64,000 bases of DNA from a bacterium. GTDB taxonomy: Bacteria > Armatimonadota > Fimbriimonadia > Fimbriimonadales > Fimbriimonadaceae. Positions 1 through 8,318 of this stretch are shown here, one piece after another. The stretch is taken from positions 1-64,000 of the forward strand of contig PNMZ01000002.1 of the NCBI GenBank assembly GCA_013823945.1. The letters run 5' to 3'. A program made the translations under genes and the position numbers. Below the pieces are notes generated by a model. The model saw only the letters and a list, made by a program, of their open reading frames with translations, was not told the DNA's origin and did no database searches. Each line of letters opens with the position of its first letter. Within the stretch, counting starts at the first letter, position 1.

Positions 1-120
1 TTACTGACAGTTTATTGGGATTGGCGAATTTTGACCGAAGGGCCAAATCAGGCAAGAAATAACTTCAAGTGATAAGCTCGGGTACCTCGTTTCAAAGGGC
101 CTAGAGGGGGTGGGACAGTC

Positions 121-150
121 TTGGGAATGAGGGGGGTTGACAGGTATAGT
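121..150 (+). promoter_or_regulatory. candidate rpoB promoter
   Basis: TTGGGA at 121-126 and TATAGT at 145-150 are 18 bp apart and resemble a sigma-70 -35/-10 pair (4/6 and 5/6 matches). Transcription would start about 20 nt before the rpoB ATG at 180. A second TTGACA (137-142) has no good -10 partner. The rest of 1-179 shows no gene. This is pattern matching only. Confidence 0.3.
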
Positions 151-179
151 TTTGAGTCCCCGTTTACGTTCGGAGCACT

Positions 180-3100
180 ATGAGAGTTATTCAACCGTCA
201 GCAAAGCGCATTGGTCGTGCGCTCGACGTCCCCAACCTGATTGAACTTCAGCTGAACAGCTACCGATGGTTTTTGGAAGAAGGCTTGCCTGAGCTTTTCC
301 AGACTTTCAGCCCGATTTGGGACTTTACCCAAAGCACGTACATTGAGTTTGTTGATTTTGTTTTGGGTGAACCGAAATACGGGATGCAGGATTGTCGGGA
401 TCGGGATTTGACTTATGAGGCACCGATCAAGGCGAAGGTGCGGTTTGGCGGGAAAGACCGCGAGGTCATTGAATCTGAAGTGTATTTGGGCGATTTGCCT
501 TTGATGACGGACAAGGGAACCTTCATCATCAATGGTCGGGAGCGGGTCATCGTCAGCCAGCTCAGCCGGTCGCCGGGGATTTATTTTGAAGAAGACGTTG
601 ATACGTCAATGCAGATGATTGCGCGGGCACGCTGCATTCCGATGGAAGGGCCGTGGCTGGAAGTTGAGAATGATGCGAACGGGGTTGTCAACACTCAGAT
701 TTCTCAAACTAAGAAGCTGCCAATCACTCAGCTGATGAAGGCGTTGCACGGGTTTGACCTGGGCCGAGCGCGTAACATGCGCAAGTTGGGGGACAGCTTA
801 GGCAAGCGGTTCAGCGAGCCTTGTGCAGATCCGGATACGGGCGAGGTTTTGTTCGATAAGGGTGTGATCATTACTCAGTCGGTTTTTGATGGGATGACCG
901 ACGAGCAGAAGCAGCTTGAGTGCCTGATGGAAAGTCCGCTTGGTTCAACGGAGGACATGTATTGGTACTTCGGGAAAGAAGAGTGGATCGAAAAGCCGAC
1001 AGCGGAAGCGCTTGAAGGTGCGCGGACGGTTGAAGAAATTCGCGAAGGCAAGAAGGTCGTGATAGCTCCGATGCAGCGCATTGATCGGGACACGGCGGTT
1101 AAGTTGGAAAGCCTGGAACTGGAAAAAATTCACGTACTGCGATTGCCGGAATACATCGAGACGACGATCGGGGCGGATAAGGTCACGAATACCCGCGAAG
1201 CGATTTTGGACATCTACAAGCGGATGAGGCCGGGCGAAGCGGCGAATGACGACGCGGCCAAGCAGCTTGTCTTCAGTTTGTTCTTCGATCGTCGCCGATA
1301 CGATCTTGGAAAGGTCGGTCGCCGATTCTTGAACAACCGTTTGAAGCTTGATGTTGAGAAGAACGTTCGAAACTTGACCAGCGATGACCTGGCGCGAACT
1401 TTGATCGAGATGGAGCCTTATTTGAAGAAAGAGGCTGATCACGACGACATTGACGACTTGCGGAACAAGCGAGTCCGAAGCATCGGTGAGCTTTTGGCAA
1501 GCCAGTTGCGCCTTGGTTTTGTTCGGATGGAAAAAGTTGCCCGTGAACGGATGACTTCGGCGGATCAAGAGAATTTGTTGCCGTCGATTATTCTTTCGGT
1601 CAAGCCGGTGAGCGCGAGTATCAAGAGCTTCTTTAGCAGTAACCAGCTTTCGACGTTTATGGATCAGACTAACCCACTGAGCGAGTTGACGAATAAGCGA
1701 CGTCTTTCAAGCCTTGGACCGGGTGGTTTGCAGCGAAACAGTGCGAAGCTTGAGGTTCGCGATGTCCACCGAAGTCACTACGGTCGAATTTGTCCGATTG
1801 AGACTCCGGAAGGTCCGAACATTGGATTGATTTCTCAGTTGACGACGCACGGTCGCATAGATGAATATGGGTTCATCATGACTCCATATCGCAAGATTGT
1901 GGATGGTCGAGTGACGGATGAAGTTGTCTATTTGACCGCACAGGAAGACTTCCACTTGCGGATTGCTCCAGCTGACCTTGAAATTGATAGCGAGGGGAAC
2001 ATTTTGACGGATCGCGTGGTTGTGCGCTGTCCGGGTGGCGACAAGCAGTTTGGTGGAGCGAGCTATCCAGCGGTTCCGCCCAACCGGGTTGATTTGATGG
2101 ACGTGAGTCCGGTGCAGATCATCTCAGTTGCTACGAGTTTGATTCCGTTCCTTGAGAACGACGACGCTAACCGGGCCCTGATGGGTGCGAACATGCAACG
2201 TCAGGCGGTTCCAACATTGCGGAGCGCGGCTCCGGTTGTTGGTACTGGTCACGAGCGACGTGCGGCGATTGACAGTGGCGCGTCGGTTATTGCCCGTCGA
2301 GCTGGAAAAGTCGTCTCGGTTACGTCGAAGCAGATTATCATTGAAACTCCGGAAGGCGAGCAAGATCACTACGAGTTGTTGCACATGTTCCAGAGCAACA
2401 AGTCCACTTGTTTCACTCACCGTCCGATTGTGTTCCCGGGCCAGAAAGTCTTGAAGGGGGATGCATTGGCGGATGGTGCGAACACGGATGATGGCCGATT
2501 GGCCCTTGGTAAGAACTTGATCGTAGCGTTTATGCCCTGGGGCGGATACAACTACGAAGACGCGATCTTGCTGAGCGAGCGCTTGGTGAAGGATGACGTT
2601 TATACGTCCATTCACATTGAGCGACACGAAGCAGAGGCTGTCGACACCAAGCTTGGGCCGGAAGAAATCACCCGTGATATTCCGAACGTGGGTGAGGATG
2701 CTCTCCGCGACTTGGATGAGAATGGGATCATTCGAGTCGGGGCTGAGGTTCGACCTGAAGATTTGTTGGTCGGAAAGGTCGCGCCGAAAGGCCAAACTGA
2801 GATGACGGCTGAAGAGCGCTTGATCATTGCGATTTTTGGTAAAAAGGCGGAAGAAACTCGTGACGTGAGTTTGACCTTGCCGCACGGTGAGAAGGGTACG
2901 GTTATTGACGTTAAGGTGTTCAGTCGGTACAAGTATCTGAGCCCGAGCATTAACCATATCTACAAAGAGTCGAAGAAGCGTGACCGACTGATTTGTGACC
3001 GAACAGAGGAGCCGCTCTTGCAGATTGCGGGTGATGAGCTTCCGGCGGGCACAAACATGACGGTTCAGGTTTATACGGCCCAGAAACGGAAGATCATGGT

Positions 3101-4199
3101 CGGAGACAAGATGGCAGGTCGCCATGGTAATAAAGGGGTTATCTCCCGAATCTTGCCGGTCGAAGATATGCCGATGCTTGCGGACGGAACTCCGGTTGAT
3201 ATCATTCTGAACCCGCTTGGGGTTCCGAGCCGGATGAACATTGGTCAGATTTTGGAGACACACCTGGGCTATGTGGGCTACCACATGGGTTGCCGGTACG
3301 AATGCCCGGCGTTTGAAGGGGCAACCGAGCACGAAATCTTGGAAGAGATGGATCGCTTGGCTCACCATTTGCGACGTAAGGCACTTTCGGCTTATGTCAA
3401 CCGAGAATTGCGGCTGGCAGTGAAGTTTGCTGAAGATGCAACAGTTGATTCGATGTTTGAATTGCTGGAAGCCAAGCTCCGAACGCTTGACCAAGATAGC
3501 TTGGAGCGAATCAGCCGGATTGTTGCGGCACCTTCGACACGCTCTTTGGAAGAGTTGATGGAGATTGATGCAGACAACTTTGTTCCGGAAGAGTTGAATG
3601 AAGTCCCGGGCAAGGCGTTCAAAGCAGCCGATGAAGTTTACGCGGGCATTCTTGAGAATGTTCAAACAAACGTGTTCCGCCGTGCGGGACTTGATCCAGT
3701 GTCGTGCAAGTCGATCGTTCGAGATGGCTTGACGGGAGACGAGTTGCCAAACAAGATCACGGTTGGCTGTATCTACATGCTGAAACTGGAACACTTGGCT
3801 GACGAAAAGATTCACGCTCGTTCGATTGGACCGTACTCCTTAGTTACCCAACAACCGTTGGGTGGTAAGGCGCAGTTCGGTGGTCAGCGCTTCGGTGAAA
3901 TGGAAGTCTGGGCACTAGAAGCCTATGGTGCGGCTTACACGCTACAAGAGTTGTTGACAATTAAGTCTGACGACGTCATGGGCCGGGTGAAGGCTTACGA
4001 ACTGATCGTGAAAGGCGAGACAATTCAAGAGCCAGGGATTCCGGAGTCGTTCAAGATTCTGGTGAACGAGCTTCGATCGCTCTGTATGAAGGTAGCGGTT
4101 GAAGACAAGTCGAACAAGGAATTGAGTTTGAAGGATCTGGATGAGTTGACGGGCAATGACGATGTCCGATTGGCGCGTTCGGTTGGGTTCTTTAACTAA
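180..4199 (+). CDS. rpoB: DNA-directed RNA polymerase subunit beta
   Basis: Encodes the beta subunit of RNA polymerase, 1339 aa, near the long proteobacterial form. The rifampicin-pocket region is plain: SSNQLSTFMDQTNPLSEL followed by NKRRLSSLGPGG and ETPEGPNIGLI. Near the C-terminus GGKAQFGGQRFGEMEVWALE is the universal clamp-region motif. The residue matching E. coli His526 is Asn505 here. The protein ends in a short acidic/hydrophobic tail (RLARSVGFFN). Unusually, rpoC does not follow: a terminator and a convergent gene lie directly downstream, so rpoB appears to be its own transcription unit. Upstream neighbours are outside the window. Identification is certain from length and motifs. Confidence 0.99.
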   Translation: MRVIQPSAKRIGRALDVPNLIELQLNSYRWFLEEGLPELFQTFSPIWDFTQSTYIEFVDFVLGEPKYGMQDCRDRDLTYEAPIKAKVRFGGKDREVIESEVYLGDLPLMTDKGTFIINGRERVIVSQLSRSPGIYFEEDVDTSMQMIARARCIPMEGPWLEVENDANGVVNTQISQTKKLPITQLMKALHGFDLGRARNMRKLGDSLGKRFSEPCADPDTGEVLFDKGVIITQSVFDGMTDEQKQLECLMESPLGSTEDMYWYFGKEEWIEKPTAEALEGARTVEEIREGKKVVIAPMQRIDRDTAVKLESLELEKIHVLRLPEYIETTIGADKVTNTREAILDIYKRMRPGEAANDDAAKQLVFSLFFDRRRYDLGKVGRRFLNNRLKLDVEKNVRNLTSDDLARTLIEMEPYLKKEADHDDIDDLRNKRVRSIGELLASQLRLGFVRMEKVARERMTSADQENLLPSIILSVKPVSASIKSFFSSNQLSTFMDQTNPLSELTNKRRLSSLGPGGLQRNSAKLEVRDVHRSHYGRICPIETPEGPNIGLISQLTTHGRIDEYGFIMTPYRKIVDGRVTDEVVYLTAQEDFHLRIAPADLEIDSEGNILTDRVVVRCPGGDKQFGGASYPAVPPNRVDLMDVSPVQIISVATSLIPFLENDDANRALMGANMQRQAVPTLRSAAPVVGTGHERRAAIDSGASVIARRAGKVVSVTSKQIIIETPEGEQDHYELLHMFQSNKSTCFTHRPIVFPGQKVLKGDALADGANTDDGRLALGKNLIVAFMPWGGYNYEDAILLSERLVKDDVYTSIHIERHEAEAVDTKLGPEEITRDIPNVGEDALRDLDENGIIRVGAEVRPEDLLVGKVAPKGQTEMTAEERLIIAIFGKKAEETRDVSLTLPHGEKGTVIDVKVFSRYKYLSPSINHIYKESKKRDRLICDRTEEPLLQIAGDELPAGTNMTVQVYTAQKRKIMVGDKMAGRHGNKGVISRILPVEDMPMLADGTPVDIILNPLGVPSRMNIGQILETHLGYVGYHMGCRYECPAFEGATEHEILEEMDRLAHHLRRKALSAYVNRELRLAVKFAEDATVDSMFELLEAKLRTLDQDSLERISRIVAAPSTRSLEELMEIDADNFVPEELNEVPGKAFKAADEVYAGILENVQTNVFRRAGLDPVSCKSIVRDGLTGDELPNKITVGCIYMLKLEHLADEKIHARSIGPYSLVTQQPLGGKAQFGGQRFGEMEVWALEAYGAAYTLQELLTIKSDDVMGRVKAYELIVKGETIQEPGIPESFKILVNELRSLCMKVAVEDKSNKELSLKDLDELTGNDDVRLARSVGFFN

Positions 4200-4216
4200 G
4201 ATTTTCTTTGAGCGAT

Positions 4217-4254
4217 AAGCGGGCTTTGCTATGTGGTGAAGCCCGCTTTTTTAT
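4217..4254 (+). terminator. rpoB intrinsic terminator
   Basis: A 10-bp perfect stem (AAGCGGGCTT at 4217-4226 with AAGCCCGCTT at 4239-4248) is followed by a T-rich run. It lies 17 nt after the rpoB stop and reaches the stop codon of the convergent glycosyltransferase gene. It closes the rpoB transcript with no rpoC on it. Confidence 0.85.
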
Positions 4255-5159
4255 TGCGCGTCGATCGGGAGGTTTGGGCCCCCAAACGGAGCTAGGAGTA
4301 CCTGCAGCCATTGTTTGGCTTGGCGGGGTTTGATCAAAAAGCGGAGCAATGCGCCGACGCGATTTATGATCAGACAGATTACTTGGTGGATTGGGCTGTG
4401 GTGAATGCGGAAGTAAAGCTCTTTTCCTCGGTTGTACATTGCGATAGACCACCACCGGTTTTGAGTTGATGAAGCACCTAAGGCATGGACAAATTTTGCA
4501 CCTGGTATGTAAAGGATTTGGCCGTGAGCCTGTAGTCTTCGGCACAGTTCTGTATCCTCGCAGTAGAGAAAGAATCGTTCATCGAATCGCTCAATGGGTC
4601 GAAGCATGAGACACGCTCCCATGACTTGGGATACTGGTGCAGGATCTAGTGATTTGTTTATGATCTTTCGACTAATCCAGTATGGATTGAAGAGCTGGGA
4701 ATTGGGGAAGAGCTTTTCAAGGAGGAGTTGTTCGCACAGGACAGCCCAGAGGGTCAGGTTGTTGCAAGCGGACTGTTGATGGGTACCGTCGGGGTTGAGG
4801 AGCTGTCCGCCAGCGGCGATGACGTTGGGGTCTTGGAGTGCTTGGACGAGGGTCGCGATCGCGTTTGGTTCGGGGATGCAGTCGGAGTTAAGGAGGAGGG
4901 CGAGATCGCCGGTCATTTGGTCGAGGCCCTGATTGTTGGCGGCTCCGAACCCACGGTTCTGGTGGTTTTGAACGAGGATGACGTTGGTGTGGTTTCGTTG
5001 TATGAGAGAGGATGTTTCGTCAGTCGAGGCGTTGTCGATGACGATTATCTCGTGAACAGGGTGGGATTGGAGAGCGGTGAGAAGGTTGAGAGTGTGGCTG
5101 GCGGTATTGTAACTGACTATGATGACTGAAACTCTCATTGATTTGGCGTTCTCAATCAT
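4251..5159 (-). CDS. family 2 glycosyltransferase
   Basis: A 302-aa GT-A fold glycosyltransferase. The N-terminus VSVIIVSYNT is the GT2 opening strand, IIVIDNASTDET is the nucleotide-binding DNxSxD motif, and LLNSDCIPEP carries the metal-binding DxD-like element. The acidic FLYCEDTELCRRLQAHG motif matches the ED(T/V)DLCxRxxxxG signature of rhamnosyltransferase-like GT2 proteins. The C-terminal part is hydrophobic and basic, suggesting peripheral membrane contact. It probably adds a sugar to a cell-surface glycan; donor and acceptor cannot be told. An internal ATG at 5138 (MRVSVII) is an equally good start. Convergent with rpoB. Confidence 0.85.
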   Translation of the reverse strand: MIENAKSMRVSVIIVSYNTASHTLNLLTALQSHPVHEIIVIDNASTDETSSLIQRNHTNVILVQNHQNRGFGAANNQGLDQMTGDLALLLNSDCIPEPNAIATLVQALQDPNVIAAGGQLLNPDGTHQQSACNNLTLWAVLCEQLLLEKLFPNSQLFNPYWISRKIINKSLDPAPVSQVMGACLMLRPIERFDERFFLYCEDTELCRRLQAHGQILYIPGAKFVHALGASSTQNRWWSIAMYNRGKELYFRIHHSPIHQVICLIINRVGALLRFLIKPRQAKQWLQVLLAPFGGPNLPIDAQ

Positions 5160-5239
5160 CGTCCCAATTATGACTCACGGGCGAACTTTCAGCCTAAATT
5201 GAAAATTCGTTTAGATCAGGGGAGTAGAATTGAGTTGAC

Positions 5240-6331
5240 ATGGCAACGACGGTGAGTCCGGATATCTCAATTGACACGATTGCGGATAAGGTGTATGGAG
5301 GGGAGCGGATCTCGGCGGAGGACGCTTTGTTCTTGTTTCATCATCCGAACCTGAATGAATTAGCGACTCTCGCCAACTATCGTCGTGAGCAAGCTTCGGA
5401 TCCGAAGACAGTGACTTATATTGTGGGGCGGATTTTGAACTACACCAACGTGTGCTGGGTGCGGTGTAAGTTCTGTGCATTTTATCGTGTGCCGGGGAAC
5501 GAAGAGGGATACACGCTGGACACTGAGGAGACGCTAGCCAAAGTTCAGGATACGGTTGATAAGGGCGGAGTTGAAATTTTGTTCCAGGGTGGTCTTAACC
5601 CGAAATTAAAGATTGACTACTATGAGCACATTTTTGGATTGATTAAGGAAAAGTTTCCTCAGGTGATCTTGCACGCATTGAGCCCTGCAGAGATCATTTA
5701 TATTGCACATATCAGTAAGCTCACATTGGAAGATTGCTTGAAGCGGCTCAAGGCTGCTGGACTGCACTCAATTCCGGGGGCCGGGGGAGAAATTCTGGTT
5801 GATCGAGTGCGGAAAATTATTGCGCCCTACAAAGATACGACGGATGAGTGGTTGGCGTGTATGCGTACAGCTAGTGGACTGGGGATCAAAAGTACGGCGA
5901 GCATGATGTTCGGTCACGTCGAGACACTTGAAGATCGGGTCGAGCACCTAGGTCGGATTCGAGATTTGCAGGACGAGTGCGAGCCGTTCCGAGCTTTTGT
6001 CACGTGGAATTTCCAACCGGAAGAGACAAATCTGCCGATTGAGAAAAAAGCGACGAGTTTTGATTACTTGCGCACAGTGGCGGTGTGCCGGATCTTTTTG
6101 GATAACTTTGCAAACGTACAGTTATCGATTTTGACCCAGGGGCCGAGGGTGGCGCAGATCGCTCTTGGTTATGGTGCGAACGATTTTGGTTCGACAATGA
6201 TCGAGGAGAATGTCGTTAGCGCGGCGGGGAACAAATTTATACTCAGCTCCGAAGAATTTGAGCGATTGATTCGCGACGCGGGTTATGTGCCGCGCCGTCG
6301 GAATACTCGCTACGAACTGCTGGGGGTCTGA
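5240..6331 (+). CDS. mqnC: cyclic dehypoxanthinyl futalosine synthase
   Basis: Radical-SAM enzyme of the futalosine menaquinone pathway that cyclises dehypoxanthine futalosine. The 4Fe-4S cluster motif is CWVRCKFC (Cys72, Cys76, Cys79), preceded by the family-typical TYIVGRILNYTNVC block. LFQGGLNP, HALSPAEI and SIPGAGGEILVDRVR are further MqnC-type segments, and length (363 aa) is normal. It stands alone, divergent from the glycosyltransferase; the other mqn genes are not in the window. It implies menaquinone-based respiration made by the futalosine route rather than the Men route. Confidence 0.95.
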   Translation: MATTVSPDISIDTIADKVYGGERISAEDALFLFHHPNLNELATLANYRREQASDPKTVTYIVGRILNYTNVCWVRCKFCAFYRVPGNEEGYTLDTEETLAKVQDTVDKGGVEILFQGGLNPKLKIDYYEHIFGLIKEKFPQVILHALSPAEIIYIAHISKLTLEDCLKRLKAAGLHSIPGAGGEILVDRVRKIIAPYKDTTDEWLACMRTASGLGIKSTASMMFGHVETLEDRVEHLGRIRDLQDECEPFRAFVTWNFQPEETNLPIEKKATSFDYLRTVAVCRIFLDNFANVQLSILTQGPRVAQIALGYGANDFGSTMIEENVVSAAGNKFILSSEEFERLIRDAGYVPRRRNTRYELLGV

Positions 6332-6334
6332 GCG

Positions 6335-6799
6335 TTACCAGTAGGGCGGGAAGGTTACGCCGTCCTTTCCGCGATCGAACGAGTCGACAAATTGGAATTT
6401 GTCGGGTCGCCATCCTTTTTTGGGATCTTTTTTGAGGGTGGCGTCGATCACGCAAGATTCAGCATCGTTGGTGGTGGTTTTTTCTTTTACGACGATAATG
6501 ACTTTGGCGGATGTTTCGTCGGCTTTTTGGACCTTGAAATAGCCGAGTTTCCCTTTCACTTTGGCGGATTTGATGGTAGCTTCAACTGCTTTTTGCATGT
6601 CTGCTGCGTGCTGTTGGGTTTGATATTCAGCCCATCCGTAAGGGGCCACCGCGACAATCACGCTGAAGAGGCCAATGAAACGCCAGGAGCGAAAGTTATC
6701 ATGCTCTTTGACCTTGCGAAAAATGCTGTAGAAAACGGTGATGAGTGTCCCTACAATCAGGGCGGCTACCATATATGCGATCATTCCGAGTGCACTCAT
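6335..6799 (-). CDS. membrane protein of unknown function
   Basis: A 154-aa protein not recognised as a named family. Two transmembrane helices are visible near residues 5-25 and 42-58. A soluble domain of about 95 residues follows, rich in Lys and beta-type segments (KVIIVVKEKTTT) and ending in FPPYW. The topology suggests a short-looped membrane anchor with a domain on one side. It ends 3 nt from the mqnC stop, so the two genes converge. No partner gene suggests a role. Confidence 0.6.
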   Translation of the reverse strand: MSALGMIAYMVAALIVGTLITVFYSIFRKVKEHDNFRSWRFIGLFSVIVAVAPYGWAEYQTQQHAADMQKAVEATIKSAKVKGKLGYFKVQKADETSAKVIIVVKEKTTTNDAESCVIDATLKKDPKKGWRPDKFQFVDSFDRGKDGVTFPPYW

Positions 6800-6920
6800 T
6801 CATCGACTCCTTGAGGGGATTATCGGTGAAAGTAGGGGCGACAATTAGGGGTTTGAAAATGCTGGCAATTTTGCTGAGGATTGAGAATTGTGACTCCAAC
6901 TATTGAAAGTAAGGTTTTTC

Positions 6921-7229
6921 ATGCGGCAGGTTCATTTGGTTCGGACGACAATGGCTCATCTGCGGGATTGGGCTTCGATTCAGAAATTGAAGTCTTGCCC
7001 GCTCTGTGGGGCTTTGAATGTGCGACAGAACTGCGAGTGTTTTTGCTGCGGATGGAGCGGTGAGTTTGACTCTGATGAGCGACTCTTGCAGTTGCGGATC
7101 GCCGAGCTGGCTTTGGTTCGTCCGGAGCTGAGAAGTTTGTGGCAGTTGAAGCCAAATGGCAGTTGGTGGGCGAATCGTAGGAACTGGTTCAGGAGACTTC
7201 TGCGGCGCAGAGTTGATCTGCGGGCCTAG
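6921..7229 (+). CDS. small zinc-ribbon protein
   Basis: A 102-aa protein with one apparent zinc ribbon, CPLCG followed by CECFCCGW, then an Arg/Trp-rich tail (WWANRRNWFRRLLRRR) that could bind nucleic acid or membrane. I chose the ATG at 6921 because AAGG lies 6 nt upstream; an in-frame TTG at 6903 has no such site. The function is unknown. It sits just upstream of the secreted EEP-fold gene but shows no functional tie to it. Confidence 0.6.
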   Translation: MRQVHLVRTTMAHLRDWASIQKLKSCPLCGALNVRQNCECFCCGWSGEFDSDERLLQLRIAELALVRPELRSLWQLKPNGSWWANRRNWFRRLLRRRVDLRA

Positions 7230-7271
7230 TTGTTTTTTAAGATCATCGGGGTGGCTGAGTATTCTTCAAGA

Positions 7272-8315
7272 ATGAGAATTCAGCGGTTGAGTGGGCTTTT
7301 GATGTTGGGTGCTTTCGGCGCAATGAGCTTGGCCCAGACACCATTTCCAAGTAAACAAAGTGATTACACGCGGCTAATGACCTATAACATTCAGTGGTTT
7401 CACGCGGGGGATGATGCGAAGCGGATTGCGAGTATCAAGGAAATCCTTGACCAGACGAAGCCAGATATTGTGTGCGTTCAAGAAATTGAAGGCCGAGCGG
7501 CGCTACGCCAGATCTTTGATGGACAGTGGCAAATTGCGATGGTGGATGCACCGGATGAATTTCAGGAAACGGGGGTGGCGGTTCGGCGACCGTACGTTTT
7601 GGAAAGCTACGAGTTAGTTTTTACCGGCAAAGAGTTGGATTATGCGTTCCCGGGTAAGCGCGATGTTATGCGGGCAATTGTCAAGACTCCAAGCGGAAAG
7701 ACGATGGTTGTTTACTCTCACCACATGAAGAGTCGAAGTGGGGGCCGGATGCAAACGGATTGGCAAAGGCAGATGGCGGCGGGAATGCTGGCGAGTTTGA
7801 TCGCAAATCGTCGGGACGAGAATGTGATTGTGGCGGGAGACTGGAACGATGCGCCCAATGATGCGAGTGCGAACATTTTGGAGAGTGGGAATGTTTTGGC
7901 GAAAGGTGGTGACGACAAGAATTATCTTCTGATGGCAAATGTCACCGAGGAGTTAGCGGATCAGGATTTTGTGACGATCGGATTACATGATTTGTACTTT
8001 GGCGAGCCAGGCGTGACGGCCAAGGTGCCAGGTTCGAAGGCGGACAATGACCGCTTGAGAGGTAGGGATTACCGCTTCCCGCAGGATGTGAAAGTTCCTC
8101 AGACATTCTTTGATCAGATTTTCTGTTCACCGAACTTGTTTGCCCGAGGGGCGAAAGCATACGTCTATGATCATGCTCCGGCAATCCGAGGGCTCAGTGG
8201 TCGCGTTCAAGTCAGTGAAGATGAGACAACGGGGGCGCGCTCGGTGAAATACACGGAAAAAGGGACAAGAGCAAGCGATCACTTGCCGGTTTTTGCGGAC
8301 ATCAGGATCAATTAA
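7272..8315 (+). CDS. secreted endonuclease/exonuclease/phosphatase-fold protein
   Basis: An EEP superfamily protein (DNase I-like fold). After a signal peptide (MRIQRLSGLLMLGAFGAM, cleavage near SLAQ) come the fold's motifs: RLMTYNIQWF, the metal-binding IVCVQEIEG, MVVYSHHMKS, VAGDWNDAPN and the C-terminal ASDHLPVFAD. These give the usual Glu, Asp/Asn and His catalytic set. The substrate could be a nucleic acid, a phospholipid or a phosphoester. The in-frame TTG at 7230 would place residues before the signal peptide, so ATG 7272 is preferred. Confidence 0.8.
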   Translation: MRIQRLSGLLMLGAFGAMSLAQTPFPSKQSDYTRLMTYNIQWFHAGDDAKRIASIKEILDQTKPDIVCVQEIEGRAALRQIFDGQWQIAMVDAPDEFQETGVAVRRPYVLESYELVFTGKELDYAFPGKRDVMRAIVKTPSGKTMVVYSHHMKSRSGGRMQTDWQRQMAAGMLASLIANRRDENVIVAGDWNDAPNDASANILESGNVLAKGGDDKNYLLMANVTEELADQDFVTIGLHDLYFGEPGVTAKVPGSKADNDRLRGRDYRFPQDVKVPQTFFDQIFCSPNLFARGAKAYVYDHAPAIRGLSGRVQVSEDETTGARSVKYTEKGTRASDHLPVFADIRIN

Positions 8316-8318
8316 CAG

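Noticed and set aside
2124..3815. 563-codon open frame antisense to rpoB
   Set aside because: It mirrors the codon pattern of rpoB, contains no recognisable domain and is overlapped by a certain gene. Antisense open frames are common opposite GC-biased genes.
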